Shown piece by piece: positions 25,556-35,090 of a stretch of DNA of 64,000 nt (position 1 is its first letter; every line of letters begins with the position of its first letter). The stretch is taken from contig DOQG01000060.1 in assembly GCA_003512525.1 (NCBI GenBank), positions 62,434 to 126,433 of the forward strand, written 5' to 3'. This stretch comes from Oscillospiraceae bacterium. GTDB lineage: Bacteria > Bacillota > Clostridia > Oscillospirales > Ruminococcaceae. Both the position numbers and the translations under genes were made by a program. The notes below the pieces were generated by a model. It had not been told where the DNA came from. It searched no databases and saw only the letters and a program-made list of their open reading frames with translations.

Positions 25556-28500
25556 TGTTTTTTAAATCTATGGAAATATACGGGTTCAAATCGTTTCCCG
25601 ATAAGACCATACTTCATTTTGATAAAAGAATGACCGCTGTTGTCGGAAGCAACGGCAACGGCAAAAGTAATATAAGTGATGCACTGCGCTGGGTAATGGG
25701 AGAGCAGGGCGCGAAAAGTCTGCGCGGAGATAAAATGGAGGACGTTATCTTCCACGGAACTGTGCGCAGAAAGCCTATGGGCTTTGCAAGCGTAACATTG
25801 ACTATAGATAATCACGACAGAGCGCTCAGAGTAGACAGTGATGAGGTAGTCATATCCCGTAAGCTGTACAGAAGCGGCGAGTCCGAGTACAAGATAAACG
25901 GAGCCAAAACGCTTCTCAAAAACATAAACGAGCTTTTTATGGGTACGGGTCTTGGTCGTGACGGCTACAGCGTTATCGGTCAGGGCAAGGTATCTGAGAT
26001 AGTAGAATCGGGCGGAAGTAAGCGCCGCGAGGTGTTTGAAGAAGCGGCAGGCGTATCAAAATTCTTAGCGCAGAAAAAGGACGCAGAGAACAAGCTCAAA
26101 CGCACCGAGGATAATCTGCTCCGTATCCGTGATATAGCGTCGGAGCTTGAAACAAGACTCCCCGTGCTTGAAAAGCAGGCGGCAAAGGCAAAAAAGGCTA
26201 AGGAACTGCTTGCAAGAGAAGAAGACCTTGATATAACGGTAAGTATGTACGAGCTGTCCGCACTCGAAAAGACAATTTCGGAAGCAGAGGATAAGCTTCT
26301 TCTCAGCAAGGCACAGTGCGAAAACCTCGACAGGGATATAGCAAAGCTTGAAGCCGAGGAAGAGGACAACAACAACCGCAGAATGACGCTCCGTGCCGAG
26401 CTTGAAAAGCTGAAAGCCGGCAGTGACGCGGCAAAAGACCGCATAAGCGATATAAAGGCTGAGATAGCCGTACTGCGTAACGACATTTCGCACGCAGAAG
26501 AAGCTATTGCTGAAACCGAAAAGCAGATCGAGGACGGCAAGAGCGGCAAGGCAAGGCTTGAAGAGGATAAGAAAAACCTCGAAAATGAGATAGAAGAAAA
26601 GCAGGCGTTCATCGCACAGCTGAAAGCCGACAGTGAAAACCTGACAGAAGAGCTTACCGGCATCGATGCCGAGGGTGAAACGCTTTCGGGCGAGTACAGA
26701 CAGCTTGACGAAAAGCAGGGACAGCTGTATCTTAAAAGAACCCGGCTCCAGCTTTCGGTACAGCAGATAGAGTCGACCTCCGAACAGCTTTCAAAGCGTA
26801 AAGAGGAGCTTACAAGAACCGCCGAAAATGCCGCGGCAGAAGCAAAGGCGCAGAGAATAAAGCTTACCGATACAGATGAAGAGCTTGAGCAGGCGAAGGA
26901 AGAAAAAGCCGAAGCCGAGAATAAGCTGACAGGCTACAAAAAGCTGTTTGCAAATAAGAATGACAAGCTGAAAACAGCGGGCCAGACGCTTGAAACGCTC
27001 CGCAAGGAGCACGAAACGAAAGCCTCACGTCATCAGGTGCTTGACGAGATAGACAAGAATATGGCGGGCTTCCAGTCAAGCGTAAAGTCGGTAATAATGG
27101 CTGACAGGCAAGGACGGCTCAGCGGCATAAGAGGTACGGTAGCCGATATAATCAGCGTGGACAAGCGCTACACCGTGGCTATAGAAATAGCCCTCGGCGG
27201 CATTATGCAGAACATCGTTACCGACAACGAAGAGTCAGCAAAGCGCAGTATGCGTTATCTTAAAGAAAACAACCTCGGACGCGCTACATTCCTCCCGCTG
27301 ACAAGCGTAAAGGGAAAAATGCTCGAGGTCGGCGGACTGAGCAGTGAGAACGGCTTTGAGGGTATGGCTTGCGACCTTGTCGAATACGACAGACTTTATG
27401 ACGGCATAGTAAAATCCATACTCGGAAAGACGGCAGTAGTTGAGGATATCGACACGGCATCGTTCATTGCCAAGAAGTACGGATACCGTTTCAGGATAGT
27501 GACGCTTGACGGTCAGGTCATCAACGCGGGAGGTTCGTTCACGGGCGGCAGCGTAAGAAATGACGCAGGCATAATCGCCAGAAAGCAGGAGCTTGCGCTG
27601 TTATCCGAGCAGATCGAAAAGCTGAATGCAAAGATAAAGGACGAAAGCGAGCAGCTAAAGCCTTTGCAGGCGGAAGTCGCAAAGATGGCGGCTGAGATGG
27701 AGGGCTTTGCCGAAACTGTATCGCAGTGCGAACCTAAGATAGCACGACTTGAGGCACAGCGTGACGGTATAAAACAGCTCCTGTCACAGCTCACCGCACA
27801 GCGCGACAGCGCCGAGGAACAGCTTGACGCACAGGAAAGAGCCGAGAATGACGGCAGAAAGCTCCTTTCCGATACAAAGTCACAGCTTGAAGGCGTACTT
27901 GCCGAGATAGAAAAGAATGAAGCGGCGTTATCCGAGCAGAGAAGCGGACTTGATGCGGCTGAGGACAAGAGAAAAACGCTTGCCGACAGGATACAAAGGA
28001 ACAATATGGATATTCTGTCGGTGAACGGCGATATATCGAATATCCGCACAAGGATAGAGGGCATAGACGCATCAATTCTTGCACTCAGCGACGGCGGAAG
28101 CGAACAGCTGAAAAAAATAGAAGAGCTGAAGAACGGCATAGAACAGAAGAACAGCGTTATATCCCAGAAGATAGCTCAGACCGAGGAAATAGCAAAGACA
28201 GCGGGCGACAACGAAAAGGCTATAGCCGATAACGTTTCGCTTACGAATGCGGCTGAAAAGCGCATCAGTGAGATCAACAAGTCGATAAGGGAGCTTACCG
28301 AGGCAAAGGAAAAGTTCAGCGCAGACCTTGCCCGCCAGGAAGAGCGTAAAGGCTCGGCGGAAAGCCAGACCGAGAAGATAATTTCGGGACTGTGGGACAA
28401 GTACGAGATGACGCGCAGTGAAGCGAGAGAACGCGCAAAGCCGGTCGATGACGCGGGCGTATTTATGCTGAAGGCTGAGCTTGCAGAGATAAAGCGCAGT

Positions 28501-29133
28501 ATCGCGGCGCTCGGAAGCGTAAACTACAGCTCGATAGAAGAGCTTGAAGAGGTATCGGAGCGTTACGGCGTGCTTGCGGGACAGTTAAAGGACGTTGAAA
28601 CGTCAAAGACAGAGCTTGAAAATCTGATAACAGACCTGATAAAGGACATAAAACAGAGATTTACCGAGAGCTTTGAAGCTATCAACAATCATTTCGGAAT
28701 GCTTTTCAGCGAGATATTCGGCGGCGGTGAAGCAAGACTTCAGCTGTCCGACCCGGACGATGTGCTGAACTCCGATGTTGAGATATATGCCGCACCTCCC
28801 GGAAAGGTAATAAAGAGCCTGTCGCTGCTGTCGGGCGGTGAAAAATCGATGGTAGCGCTGACGATTTACCTTGCGATTTTACTGCACAGACCTACACCGT
28901 TCTGTATGCTCGATGAGGTCGATGCGGCGCTTGACGAAGCCAATGTACAGAAGTACGCTACATACCTTAAGCGTTTCTCGCATAACACTCAGCTTATGGT
29001 AATTACTCACAGAAGAGGTACAATAGAGCTGTGCGATGTGCTGTATGGCGTTTATATGCAGGAAAAGGGCGTATCCGGACTGTTAAGACAGGAGTTCAGC
29101 GAGGAATTTTTAAACGAGCTTGAAAACGCATAG
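25555..29133 (+). CDS. smc: chromosome segregation protein SMC
   Basis: 1192 residues, full family length. N-terminal ATPase half with Walker A GSNGNGKSN (about 31-39), a coiled coil to about residue 500, hinge about 502-668 (LSGIRGTVADIISVDKRY onward), a second coiled coil, then C-terminal signature LLSGGEKSMVAL and Walker B FCMLDEVDAALDE. Works as a dimer with ScpA/ScpB (not in this window) to condense and separate chromosomes. ATG at 25555 overlaps the upstream stop; GGAGAGG lies ahead. Confidence 0.97.
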   Translation: MFFKSMEIYGFKSFPDKTILHFDKRMTAVVGSNGNGKSNISDALRWVMGEQGAKSLRGDKMEDVIFHGTVRRKPMGFASVTLTIDNHDRALRVDSDEVVISRKLYRSGESEYKINGAKTLLKNINELFMGTGLGRDGYSVIGQGKVSEIVESGGSKRREVFEEAAGVSKFLAQKKDAENKLKRTEDNLLRIRDIASELETRLPVLEKQAAKAKKAKELLAREEDLDITVSMYELSALEKTISEAEDKLLLSKAQCENLDRDIAKLEAEEEDNNNRRMTLRAELEKLKAGSDAAKDRISDIKAEIAVLRNDISHAEEAIAETEKQIEDGKSGKARLEEDKKNLENEIEEKQAFIAQLKADSENLTEELTGIDAEGETLSGEYRQLDEKQGQLYLKRTRLQLSVQQIESTSEQLSKRKEELTRTAENAAAEAKAQRIKLTDTDEELEQAKEEKAEAENKLTGYKKLFANKNDKLKTAGQTLETLRKEHETKASRHQVLDEIDKNMAGFQSSVKSVIMADRQGRLSGIRGTVADIISVDKRYTVAIEIALGGIMQNIVTDNEESAKRSMRYLKENNLGRATFLPLTSVKGKMLEVGGLSSENGFEGMACDLVEYDRLYDGIVKSILGKTAVVEDIDTASFIAKKYGYRFRIVTLDGQVINAGGSFTGGSVRNDAGIIARKQELALLSEQIEKLNAKIKDESEQLKPLQAEVAKMAAEMEGFAETVSQCEPKIARLEAQRDGIKQLLSQLTAQRDSAEEQLDAQERAENDGRKLLSDTKSQLEGVLAEIEKNEAALSEQRSGLDAAEDKRKTLADRIQRNNMDILSVNGDISNIRTRIEGIDASILALSDGGSEQLKKIEELKNGIEQKNSVISQKIAQTEEIAKTAGDNEKAIADNVSLTNAAEKRISEINKSIRELTEAKEKFSADLARQEERKGSAESQTEKIISGLWDKYEMTRSEARERAKPVDDAGVFMLKAELAEIKRSIAALGSVNYSSIEELEEVSERYGVLAGQLKDVETSKTELENLITDLIKDIKQRFTESFEAINNHFGMLFSEIFGGGEARLQLSDPDDVLNSDVEIYAAPPGKVIKSLSLLSGGEKSMVALTIYLAILLHRPTPFCMLDEVDAALDEANVQKYATYLKRFSHNTQLMVITHRRGTIELCDVLYGVYMQEKGVSGLLRQEFSEEFLNELENA

Positions 29134-29177
29134 AAACAAGCAAAACGGAAAATGTATATGAAATTATGGGGTAGGAA

Positions 29178-30440
29178 ATGAAAAAATCAAGAATTATTGC
29201 CGCAGCGCTTGCCGCGGTGTTGCTTGTCGGCGGTGCAGTGATGAAAATCTGCGGTGCTGACAGTAACAAAGAGCTCGAGCCGACACTGCCGCTTGAAACC
29301 AAAATCAGCAAGGAGCAGGCAGTCAAAGATCTGAAATATGTCTTTGATACCGTAAGTGCAAATCACCCTGCACTTCTGACAGACGGAAATGCAGAAAATA
29401 AGTTCAACAGCAGTTATGTTAAATTGCGCAGAGAACTGATGAGCAAGGACAGCGTGACGATAACCGAGCTGTGGGACAAATCTGCCGAGCTTGTCTGCAA
29501 ACTTGACGATGCACACACTATAGTTACCGTACACGGTACAGAGTATGTCAGCGGCGGAAACGAGATAAGCGACGCGTATAATAACGGCACACTTTTATCA
29601 ATTGACGGCATATCGGCTGACAGCATGAAAGAGCATTTCAAAAAGGTGTTCCCATGCGAGCCGCAGGTCAGCTTCTATGCGGACTATATGTTCGGTGAGG
29701 CTTTGCAATACGGCAGCTGGCTTACGCTTCTCGGTGCAGACGTATCTGACGGAATAGATGTCGTTATCGGTGAAAACAGCGAAGCAAAGCATTTCGATAT
29801 GACCGGTGAACCGCCTGCAAGAAAACAGCTCGAGCTTTGCTCATACAAGATCGATAAAGAAAATTCGCTCGGTGTTTTCACACTCAACCGTTGTGAAATG
29901 TCGGCAGAATACATCGAAAAGTTGTCGGAATTTTTCGGTAAGGTAAAAGATAACGATATTGGAAATATCGCCGTTGACTTAAGAAGCAACGGCGGCGGAA
30001 CAACAGAAGTCATAAACGAATTTCTGCGCTATATAGATATCAGCGATTATATGCTTTTCGGCGGTGTTGATATCAGAAACGGAGGAAACCTTGTTTCCTA
30101 CCGTGACGAGATAACGCCGAACAAGCACGTTGAAAATGCTTTTGACGGCAAGGTGTATGTGCTCACATCGCAATACACGTTCAGCTCGGCAATGGACTTT
30201 GCAACGGTGATACAGGACAACGGCATAGGTAAGGTGATAGGTGAAACACCGGGAAATATGCCGACCGCATACGGCGACAAGCTGAGTTTTCAGCTCCCTG
30301 AGTCAAAGCTTGTTCTCAGTGTATCGTACAAGAAATTCTACCGCGTGGATATAACAAAGAGCATAGAACCGCTTATTCCCGATTATACGGTCGATGCAGA
30401 CAAGGCTGAGGAAAAGCTGGTCGAATATATAAAAAAGTAG
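29178..30440 (+). CDS. secreted S41-family peptidase-like protein
   Basis: 420 residues. N-terminal signal or anchor segment (residues about 5-25), then a region resembling tail-specific/S41 proteases: VDLRSNGGGTTEVINEF (about 268-284) and TSQYTFSSAMDFATVI with the likely nucleophile Ser (about 335), followed by GETPGNMP. No PDZ domain obvious. Probably extracytoplasmic; substrate unknown. It is inserted between smc and ftsY, which are adjacent in many Firmicutes; spacing is 44 bases before and 14 after, so it may share their transcript. Confidence 0.78.
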   Translation: MKKSRIIAAALAAVLLVGGAVMKICGADSNKELEPTLPLETKISKEQAVKDLKYVFDTVSANHPALLTDGNAENKFNSSYVKLRRELMSKDSVTITELWDKSAELVCKLDDAHTIVTVHGTEYVSGGNEISDAYNNGTLLSIDGISADSMKEHFKKVFPCEPQVSFYADYMFGEALQYGSWLTLLGADVSDGIDVVIGENSEAKHFDMTGEPPARKQLELCSYKIDKENSLGVFTLNRCEMSAEYIEKLSEFFGKVKDNDIGNIAVDLRSNGGGTTEVINEFLRYIDISDYMLFGGVDIRNGGNLVSYRDEITPNKHVENAFDGKVYVLTSQYTFSSAMDFATVIQDNGIGKVIGETPGNMPTAYGDKLSFQLPESKLVLSVSYKKFYRVDITKSIEPLIPDYTVDADKAEEKLVEYIKK

Positions 30441-30454
30441 GAGAAAATTTTTCA

Positions 30455-31360
30455 ATGGGATTTTTTGAAAAGCTGAAAAACGGCTTAAAGAGCACAAAAG
30501 ACGCGCTTGCAAGCAAGATAACGGGAGTTATAAACTCGTTCACGAAAATTGACGAGGACTTTTTCGAGGAGCTTGAAGAAACGCTTATCTTATCGGATAT
30601 AGGTGCTGTGACAAGCGCAAATATCTGCGAGGCTTTAAGAAAAGAGGTAAAGGCTACAGGCACAACAGACCCGAATGAAGTTAAGGGACTTCTTAAGAAG
30701 ATAATTTCCGGGATACTTGATGGCGATAATGAGCTTATTCTTGATACAAAGCCGACAGTAATACTTGTTATCGGCGTAAACGGCGCAGGCAAGACGACCA
30801 CTATAGGAAAGCTCGCATATAACCTTAAAAACAGCGGCAAAAAGGTTGTCGTTGCGGCGGCGGATACGTTCCGTGCGGCGGCTATCGAACAGCTTGAGGT
30901 GTGGACACAGCGTGCCGGTGTTGATATTATAAAACACTCCGAGGGAAGCGACCCTGCGGCTGTTGTGTTTGACGCTGTAAAGGCAGGCATTGCAAGAGAT
31001 GCGGACGTTATTATATGCGATACGGCGGGCAGACTTCACAACAAGAAGAACCTTATGGACGAACTTAAGAAGATAGCGAGAATAGTAAACAACAATGCGC
31101 CCGACAGCCGTGTCGAAACTCTGCTCGTGCTTGACGCAACAACGGGACAGAACGCGGTAAACCAGGCAAGACTGTTCAAGGAAACTGCGGATATTACGGG
31201 TATCGTTCTTACCAAGCTTGACGGAACGGCAAAAGGTGGTATAATAATACCTATAAAAGAAGAGCTTGGTATACCTGTAAAGCTTGTCGGTGTCGGTGAG
31301 AAGATAGATGATCTTCAGCCGTTTATACCTAAAGATTATGTGGAAGCACTGTTTGAATAA
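30455..31360 (+). CDS. ftsY: signal recognition particle receptor FtsY
   Basis: 301 residues; GTPase that docks SRP-ribosome complexes at the membrane. Compact form: a short N-domain without a long acidic A-domain, then the G-domain with VIGVNGAGKTTTIGKLA (about 104-120), AADTFRAAAIEQLE, CDTAGRLHN, and TKLDGTAKGG (about 252-261). The start follows AGGAGAAAAT. Same strand and close to smc and the S41 gene. Confidence 0.96.
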   Translation: MGFFEKLKNGLKSTKDALASKITGVINSFTKIDEDFFEELEETLILSDIGAVTSANICEALRKEVKATGTTDPNEVKGLLKKIISGILDGDNELILDTKPTVILVIGVNGAGKTTTIGKLAYNLKNSGKKVVVAAADTFRAAAIEQLEVWTQRAGVDIIKHSEGSDPAAVVFDAVKAGIARDADVIICDTAGRLHNKKNLMDELKKIARIVNNNAPDSRVETLLVLDATTGQNAVNQARLFKETADITGIVLTKLDGTAKGGIIIPIKEELGIPVKLVGVGEKIDDLQPFIPKDYVEALFE

Positions 31361-31386
31361 CAGCACCGTATACGAAAGGACAATAT

Positions 31387-31971
31387 ATGAAACTGATCAT
31401 CGCCTCTAACAATGCAGGCAAGATAAAAGAATTTAAGAAAATGCTGACGCCTCTCGGTTATGAGCCTGTTTCCATGAAAGAAGCAGGGATAGATACAGAA
31501 ATACCCGAGGACGGCACAACATTCAGCGAGAACGCGCATATAAAGGCAAAAACTATTTATGATATTACCCATACTCCCGTGCTTGCGGACGACAGCGGGC
31601 TTGCTATAGAATTTTTAGGCGGTGCACCGGGAATATATTCCGCGCGATACGCAGGCGAGAATGCCACAAACGAGGACAGGATAAACAAAGTCCTTGATGA
31701 GCTGAAAGGTGTTGACAAGCCGCTCAGAAACGCAAAATTCGTGTGCGCTCTGTACTTTATCCGTGACGATGATTATGAAATATGCGTTACAGGCGAGTGC
31801 GAGGGATTTATCGGAGAAGAGCCTATAGGTAAAAACGGCTTCGGTTATGACCCGATATTCATGCTTGACGATGATACAAGCATGGCTTGCCTTTCGGACG
31901 AAGAAAAGAACAAGATAAGCCACAGGGCGAGAGCGCTTGAAAAGCTTGCTTACGAGCTCAATAAAAAGTAA
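31387..31971 (+). CDS. rdgB: XTP/dITP diphosphatase (RdgB/HAM1)
   Basis: 194 residues; hydrolyses non-canonical purine nucleoside triphosphates such as ITP and XTP. Family motifs: IIASNNAGKIKEFK (start), FSENAHIKAK, VLADDSGLAIEFLGGAPGIY, and GFGYDPIFMLDD. Overlaps the following DUF1294 gene by one base (TAATG), so coupled translation is likely. Confidence 0.95.
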   Translation: MKLIIASNNAGKIKEFKKMLTPLGYEPVSMKEAGIDTEIPEDGTTFSENAHIKAKTIYDITHTPVLADDSGLAIEFLGGAPGIYSARYAGENATNEDRINKVLDELKGVDKPLRNAKFVCALYFIRDDDYEICVTGECEGFIGEEPIGKNGFGYDPIFMLDDDTSMACLSDEEKNKISHRARALEKLAYELNKK

Positions 31972-32264
31972 TGGATATCAAGGATGTACTGCTATATCTG
32001 CTGTGGGTATACCTCGGCATTGTAAATGTCGCAGGCTTTATACTTCCCGCGGTAGATAAGAGAAGAGCAAAAAAGGACAGATGGCGCATAAGGGAAAGCA
32101 CGCTTTTTCTTATATCGGCGCTCGGCGGCTCGGTCGCAATGTATATTTCAATGCGGCTGTTCCACCACAAGACAAAGCATAAACGATTTATGATAGGGAT
32201 ACCGGTAATTATTGTTTTACAGCTCGGCGCTGTATTTGCCGTATGGTATTTCTTTATAAGATAA
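31971..32264 (+). CDS. DUF1294 small membrane protein
   Basis: 97 residues with three to four hydrophobic segments (about 7-25, 42-60, 73-95) and the family core DKRRAKKDRWRIRE followed by LGGSVAMYISMRLFHHKTKH. Function unknown. It sits between rdgB and yhbY in a tight operon. Confidence 0.88.
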   Translation: MDIKDVLLYLLWVYLGIVNVAGFILPAVDKRRAKKDRWRIRESTLFLISALGGSVAMYISMRLFHHKTKHKRFMIGIPVIIVLQLGAVFAVWYFFIR

Positions 32265-32280
32265 GAAACGGAGAAAATAA

Positions 32281-32583
32281 ATGGAGATAACAAGCAGACA
32301 GAGAGCAAAGCTGAAAGGCATTGCAAGTAACTATGAAACTATCTTTCAGATAGGAAAGAACGCAATTTCGGACGAGCTTATAAAGCAGCTTTCGGACGCA
32401 CTGGAGGCAAGAGAGCTCATCAAGATAAGAGTTCTTGAAAACTGCGGCTACAGTGCAAAGGAGCTTGCGGGTGAGATTGGCGAAAAGACAAACAGTATAG
32501 TTGTACAGGTGATCGGCACAAAGATAGTCCTTTACAGACAGAACAAGGACGTAAAGAAAAGGAAGATAAGCTTAGATGATTAA
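32281..32583 (+). CDS. yhbY: CRM-domain RNA-binding protein YhbY
   Basis: 100 residues: LTSRQRAKLKG-type start, a Gly-rich loop variant (QIGKNAIS), IKIRVLENC and VVQVIGTKIVLYR. Family members bind pre-50S particles. The stop overlaps nadD by eight bases. GGAGAAAATA precedes the ATG. Confidence 0.93.
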   Translation: MEITSRQRAKLKGIASNYETIFQIGKNAISDELIKQLSDALEARELIKIRVLENCGYSAKELAGEIGEKTNSIVVQVIGTKIVLYRQNKDVKKRKISLDD

Positions 32584-33175
32584 AATAGGCGTATTCGGCG
32601 GGGCATTCAACCCCATTCACAACGGACATATAAATATGGTGAAAGAAGCTTTCGCCGACCTTAAGCTTCAGAAGATGCTGATAATCCCCACTTGCGTTTC
32701 GCCGCACAAAAGCAACAAGGGACTTATCGCTTTTGAGGACAGGGCTAAGATGTGTGAGCTTGCCTTTGCAGACGAAATAGCAAGCGGCAAGTTTGAGATA
32801 AGTGATATTGAAAAGCGTATGGGCGGTACAAGCTACACGATAAATACTATCCGTGAGCTTAAAAGGCAGTACCCCGATGACGCGGTATTCTATCTGATAA
32901 TCGGCGGAGATATGCTGTTCTATTTCGATAAATGGTATCGCTATGAGGCACTTCTGGGCGAGTGCAAGGTGGTTGCCGCCGCAAGAGAAAACAGTGAGTA
33001 CAGCGATATGTGCGAATATGCCGCAGAAATGGGCAGAATAAAGGTACTTAACCTGCACGTCACTGAGGTAAGCTCGACAGAGATAAGAGAAAAGCTGAAA
33101 AACGCAGAGAGCATTACAGGACTTGTCCCCGCAGATGTTGAAAGCTATATAAAGGAACGTGGTCTGTATGTGTGA
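32576..33175 (+). CDS. nadD: nicotinate-nucleotide adenylyltransferase
   Basis: 199 residues; converts nicotinate mononucleotide and ATP to deamido-NAD. FGGAFNPIHNGH carries the HxGH nucleotidyltransferase motif (about 8-19); IIGGDMLFYFDKWYR and VSSTEIREKL (ISSTxIR motif) are intact. The start overlaps yhbY by eight bases; yqeK follows with overlap. This gene order is standard in Firmicutes. Confidence 0.96.
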   Translation: MIKIGVFGGAFNPIHNGHINMVKEAFADLKLQKMLIIPTCVSPHKSNKGLIAFEDRAKMCELAFADEIASGKFEISDIEKRMGGTSYTINTIRELKRQYPDDAVFYLIIGGDMLFYFDKWYRYEALLGECKVVAAARENSEYSDMCEYAAEMGRIKVLNLHVTEVSSTEIREKLKNAESITGLVPADVESYIKERGLYV

Positions 33176-33815
33176 GAAACAGGGCAAGGACGAACAGCGT
33201 TATGCCGAGAAATATGCGAATTATGTAAAGCTCCTTAAAGACACACTTTCCAAAAAGCGTTTTACACACAGCGTGAATGTTGCCGCGATGTGTCTGGCGC
33301 TTGCTAAAAAGCATGGCGGTGACGAGGAAAAGGCATATCTTGCGGGACTTCTTCACGATATAAAGAAGGAAGAAACGCCGAATGCCATGAAATCTCAGGC
33401 GATACTCAGCAATATGAATGTGAGCGATGAAGAATTATATACTCCGGCGCTCTGGCACGGCCCCGCGGGAGCGTATCATATTTCAAAAAATCTCGGAATA
33501 AAGGACAACGATATTTTAAACGCAGTACGTTATCACACAGCAGGCAGAGCCGATATGTCGCTTCTTGAAAAAATCGTTTACTTAGGCGATCTGACAAGTG
33601 CCGACAGAAGCTATAAGGACGTTGAAAAATACCGTGAAATGAGCTTTGAAAATCTTGACAACGCTATGTACAATGCGTTAAAATATTCTATAGGCGAAAC
33701 GCTCGGCAAGGGCGGAGTAATACCGCCGTGCACGATAGCGGGGTATAATTTTTACACCAAGCTCATGAGAGCAAGAAAAAGCGAAACAGAAAGGAAAAAT
33801 CCTAAAAATGACTGA
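33168..33815 (+). CDS. yqeK: HD-domain YqeK-like Ap4A hydrolase
   Basis: 215 residues. HD phosphohydrolase domain: THSVNVAAMCLALA, AGLLHDIKKEE (the HD pair about residue 63), WHGPAGAYH and LGDLTSADR. YqeK-family proteins cleave diadenosine tetraphosphate symmetrically. The ATG at 33168 is preferred; a GTG at 33159 is too close to the AAAGGAA site. Overlaps nadD and, by eight bases, rsfS. The C-terminal 45 residues extend beyond the HD core. Confidence 0.88.
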   Translation: MCEKQGKDEQRYAEKYANYVKLLKDTLSKKRFTHSVNVAAMCLALAKKHGGDEEKAYLAGLLHDIKKEETPNAMKSQAILSNMNVSDEELYTPALWHGPAGAYHISKNLGIKDNDILNAVRYHTAGRADMSLLEKIVYLGDLTSADRSYKDVEKYREMSFENLDNAMYNALKYSIGETLGKGGVIPPCTIAGYNFYTKLMRARKSETERKNPKND

Positions 33816-34161
33816 TATAGAAATTCTGAAAGAGGGCATAAAGGCTCTCGACTCAAAAAAGGCAGATGATATAAAAATACTCAAGGTGCGCGACCTTACG
33901 ATACTTGCAAACTATTTTGTAATTGCAAGCGGTTCAAGCTCGACGCAGGTAAAGGCACTTGCAGATGAGGTCGATTTCAAGCTCGGCGAGAAGGGCGAAG
34001 AGCCTAAGTCCATTGACGGCAAGGCAAGCGGAAACTGGATAGTTCTTGACTACATCGATGTTGTTTTCCACGTTTTCTATAAGGAAACAAGAGATTTCTA
34101 TGACCTTGAAAGACTCTGGCAGGACGCTGAAGAGGTTGATATCAAGGAGTTTTTGGACTGA
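33808..34161 (+). CDS. rsfS: ribosomal silencing factor RsfS
   Basis: 117 residues: AIDSKKADDI-type start, ANYFVIASGSSSTQVKAL, GNWIVLDYIDVVFHVF and YDLERLWQDA are diagnostic. Binds L14 and blocks subunit joining in starved cells. End of the rdgB-to-rsfS operon; the next promoter begins 47 bases later. Confidence 0.96.
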   Translation: MTDIEILKEGIKALDSKKADDIKILKVRDLTILANYFVIASGSSSTQVKALADEVDFKLGEKGEEPKSIDGKASGNWIVLDYIDVVFHVFYKETRDFYDLERLWQDAEEVDIKEFLD

Positions 34162-34208
34162 AAATCCTGCATTTGAGCAAGAATTTTTACGAAATTTTCA
34201 AAAACGTA

Positions 34209-34237
34209 TTGACAAATTCGGTACGATATTGTATAAT
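34209..34237 (+). promoter_or_regulatory. consensus promoter of rpsU
   Basis: TTGACA (34209-34214), 17-bp spacer, TATAAT (34232-34237); leader of about 65 bases. Confidence 0.92.
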
Positions 34238-34306
34238 ACTAGCATACATCTTTATAAAATTTGTATGAGTTATAACCTGTGCCATTTGGCAAAGGGAGGG
34301 ATATAG

Positions 34307-34483
34307 ATGGCAGAAGTACGTTTAGGCAAAAATGAATCTTTAGATACAGCTCTCAAGCGTTTCAAGAGATCATGCGCCAGAGACGGCGTCCTCGCAGAGG
34401 TTCGTAAAAGAGAACACTACGAAAAACCTTCGGTAAAGCGTAAGAAGAAATCCGAGGCTGCTCGTAAGCGCAAGTTTAAGTAA
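34307..34483 (+). CDS. rpsU: 30S ribosomal protein S21
   Basis: 58 codons, read directly from the sequence: MAEVRLGKNESLDTALKRF, then a Lys/Arg-rich tail ending KRKFK. S21 helps the 30S subunit base-pair with the Shine-Dalgarno sequence. AAAGGGAGGG ribosome site seven bases upstream. Transcribed from its own consensus promoter and closed by a terminator. Confidence 0.96.
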   Translation: MAEVRLGKNESLDTALKRFKRSCARDGVLAEVRKREHYEKPSVKRKKKSEAARKRKFK

Positions 34484-34504
34484 TTATTTACTTACGGTAA
34501 TAAA

Positions 34505-34557
34505 AGGCGGACAAGGTTAGCCTCATGCTGACGCTTTGTTCGTCTTTTTATTTTTGT
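34505..34557 (+). terminator. terminator of rpsU
   Basis: Long imperfect stem: AAGGCGGACAA (34504-34514) pairs with TTGTTCGTCTT (two G-U pairs), with an inner GTTAGC/GCTGAC stem, followed by a T-rich tract. Confidence 0.85.
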
Positions 34558-34580
34558 TATTTTTTGTTAAAGGATACGGT

Positions 34581-35090
34581 ATGATTTTTAAACCGCAGAT
34601 TTGGATAAATTCAGTTCTTGACATAGATGAGGACTTTCTTGATAAATATAATATAAAAGCACTGGTGCTTGATCTTGATAATACGCTGTCAATGCACGGA
34701 AACCCTGCCGCCGAAAGCGGTGTACCGGAATGGCTCCGGCATATGAAGAGCATCGGCGTACCGATGCGTATAGTATCAAACAACACGAATAAGCGCGTAG
34801 CGCCGCTCGCAAAGAAGCTCGGACTTCCGTTTACCGCAAACGGCTGTAAGCCCCTTACATTCGGCATATCAAAAGCGATAAAGATAATGGGCGTGCCGAA
34901 AAATCAGGTAGCAGTAGTCGGAGATCAGATATTCACCGATATAATCGCAGGAAATATCAAGGGCGCGGTATCGGTGCTGGTCGAGCCTTTCCATATGGAG
35001 AGCGCGTGGACATTCAGACTTAAAAGAAAAGCCGAGAACCTGTTTTTTCACAGGGATTACTCAAAGCTTAGATCCAAGGAGAATAAGTAA
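34581..35090 (+). CDS. YqeG-family HAD phosphatase
   Basis: 169 residues. HAD motifs: ALVLDLDNTLS (DxD, about 25-35), RIVSNNTNKR (motif II) and VAVVGDQIFTDIIAGN (motif IV), the pattern of YqeG/GEP4-like HAD-IIIA phosphatases. In some organisms relatives dephosphorylate phosphatidylglycerophosphate, but the bacterial role is not certain. Start at 34581 after AAAGGATACGG. The stop overlaps the next start (TAATG). Confidence 0.88.
   Translation: MIFKPQIWINSVLDIDEDFLDKYNIKALVLDLDNTLSMHGNPAAESGVPEWLRHMKSIGVPMRIVSNNTNKRVAPLAKKLGLPFTANGCKPLTFGISKAIKIMGVPKNQVAVVGDQIFTDIIAGNIKGAVSVLVEPFHMESAWTFRLKRKAENLFFHRDYSKLRSKENK

Noticed and set aside
25980..26663. 227-codon open frame on the minus strand opposite smc
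   Set aside because: Serine-rich translation, no ribosome site, lies fully inside smc coiled-coil sequence; a shadow of biased codon use.
34536..34580. N-terminal hydrophobic extension of the YqeG-like protein
   Set aside because: It is the translated T-rich tail of the rpsU terminator; the real ATG at 34581 has its own ribosome site.
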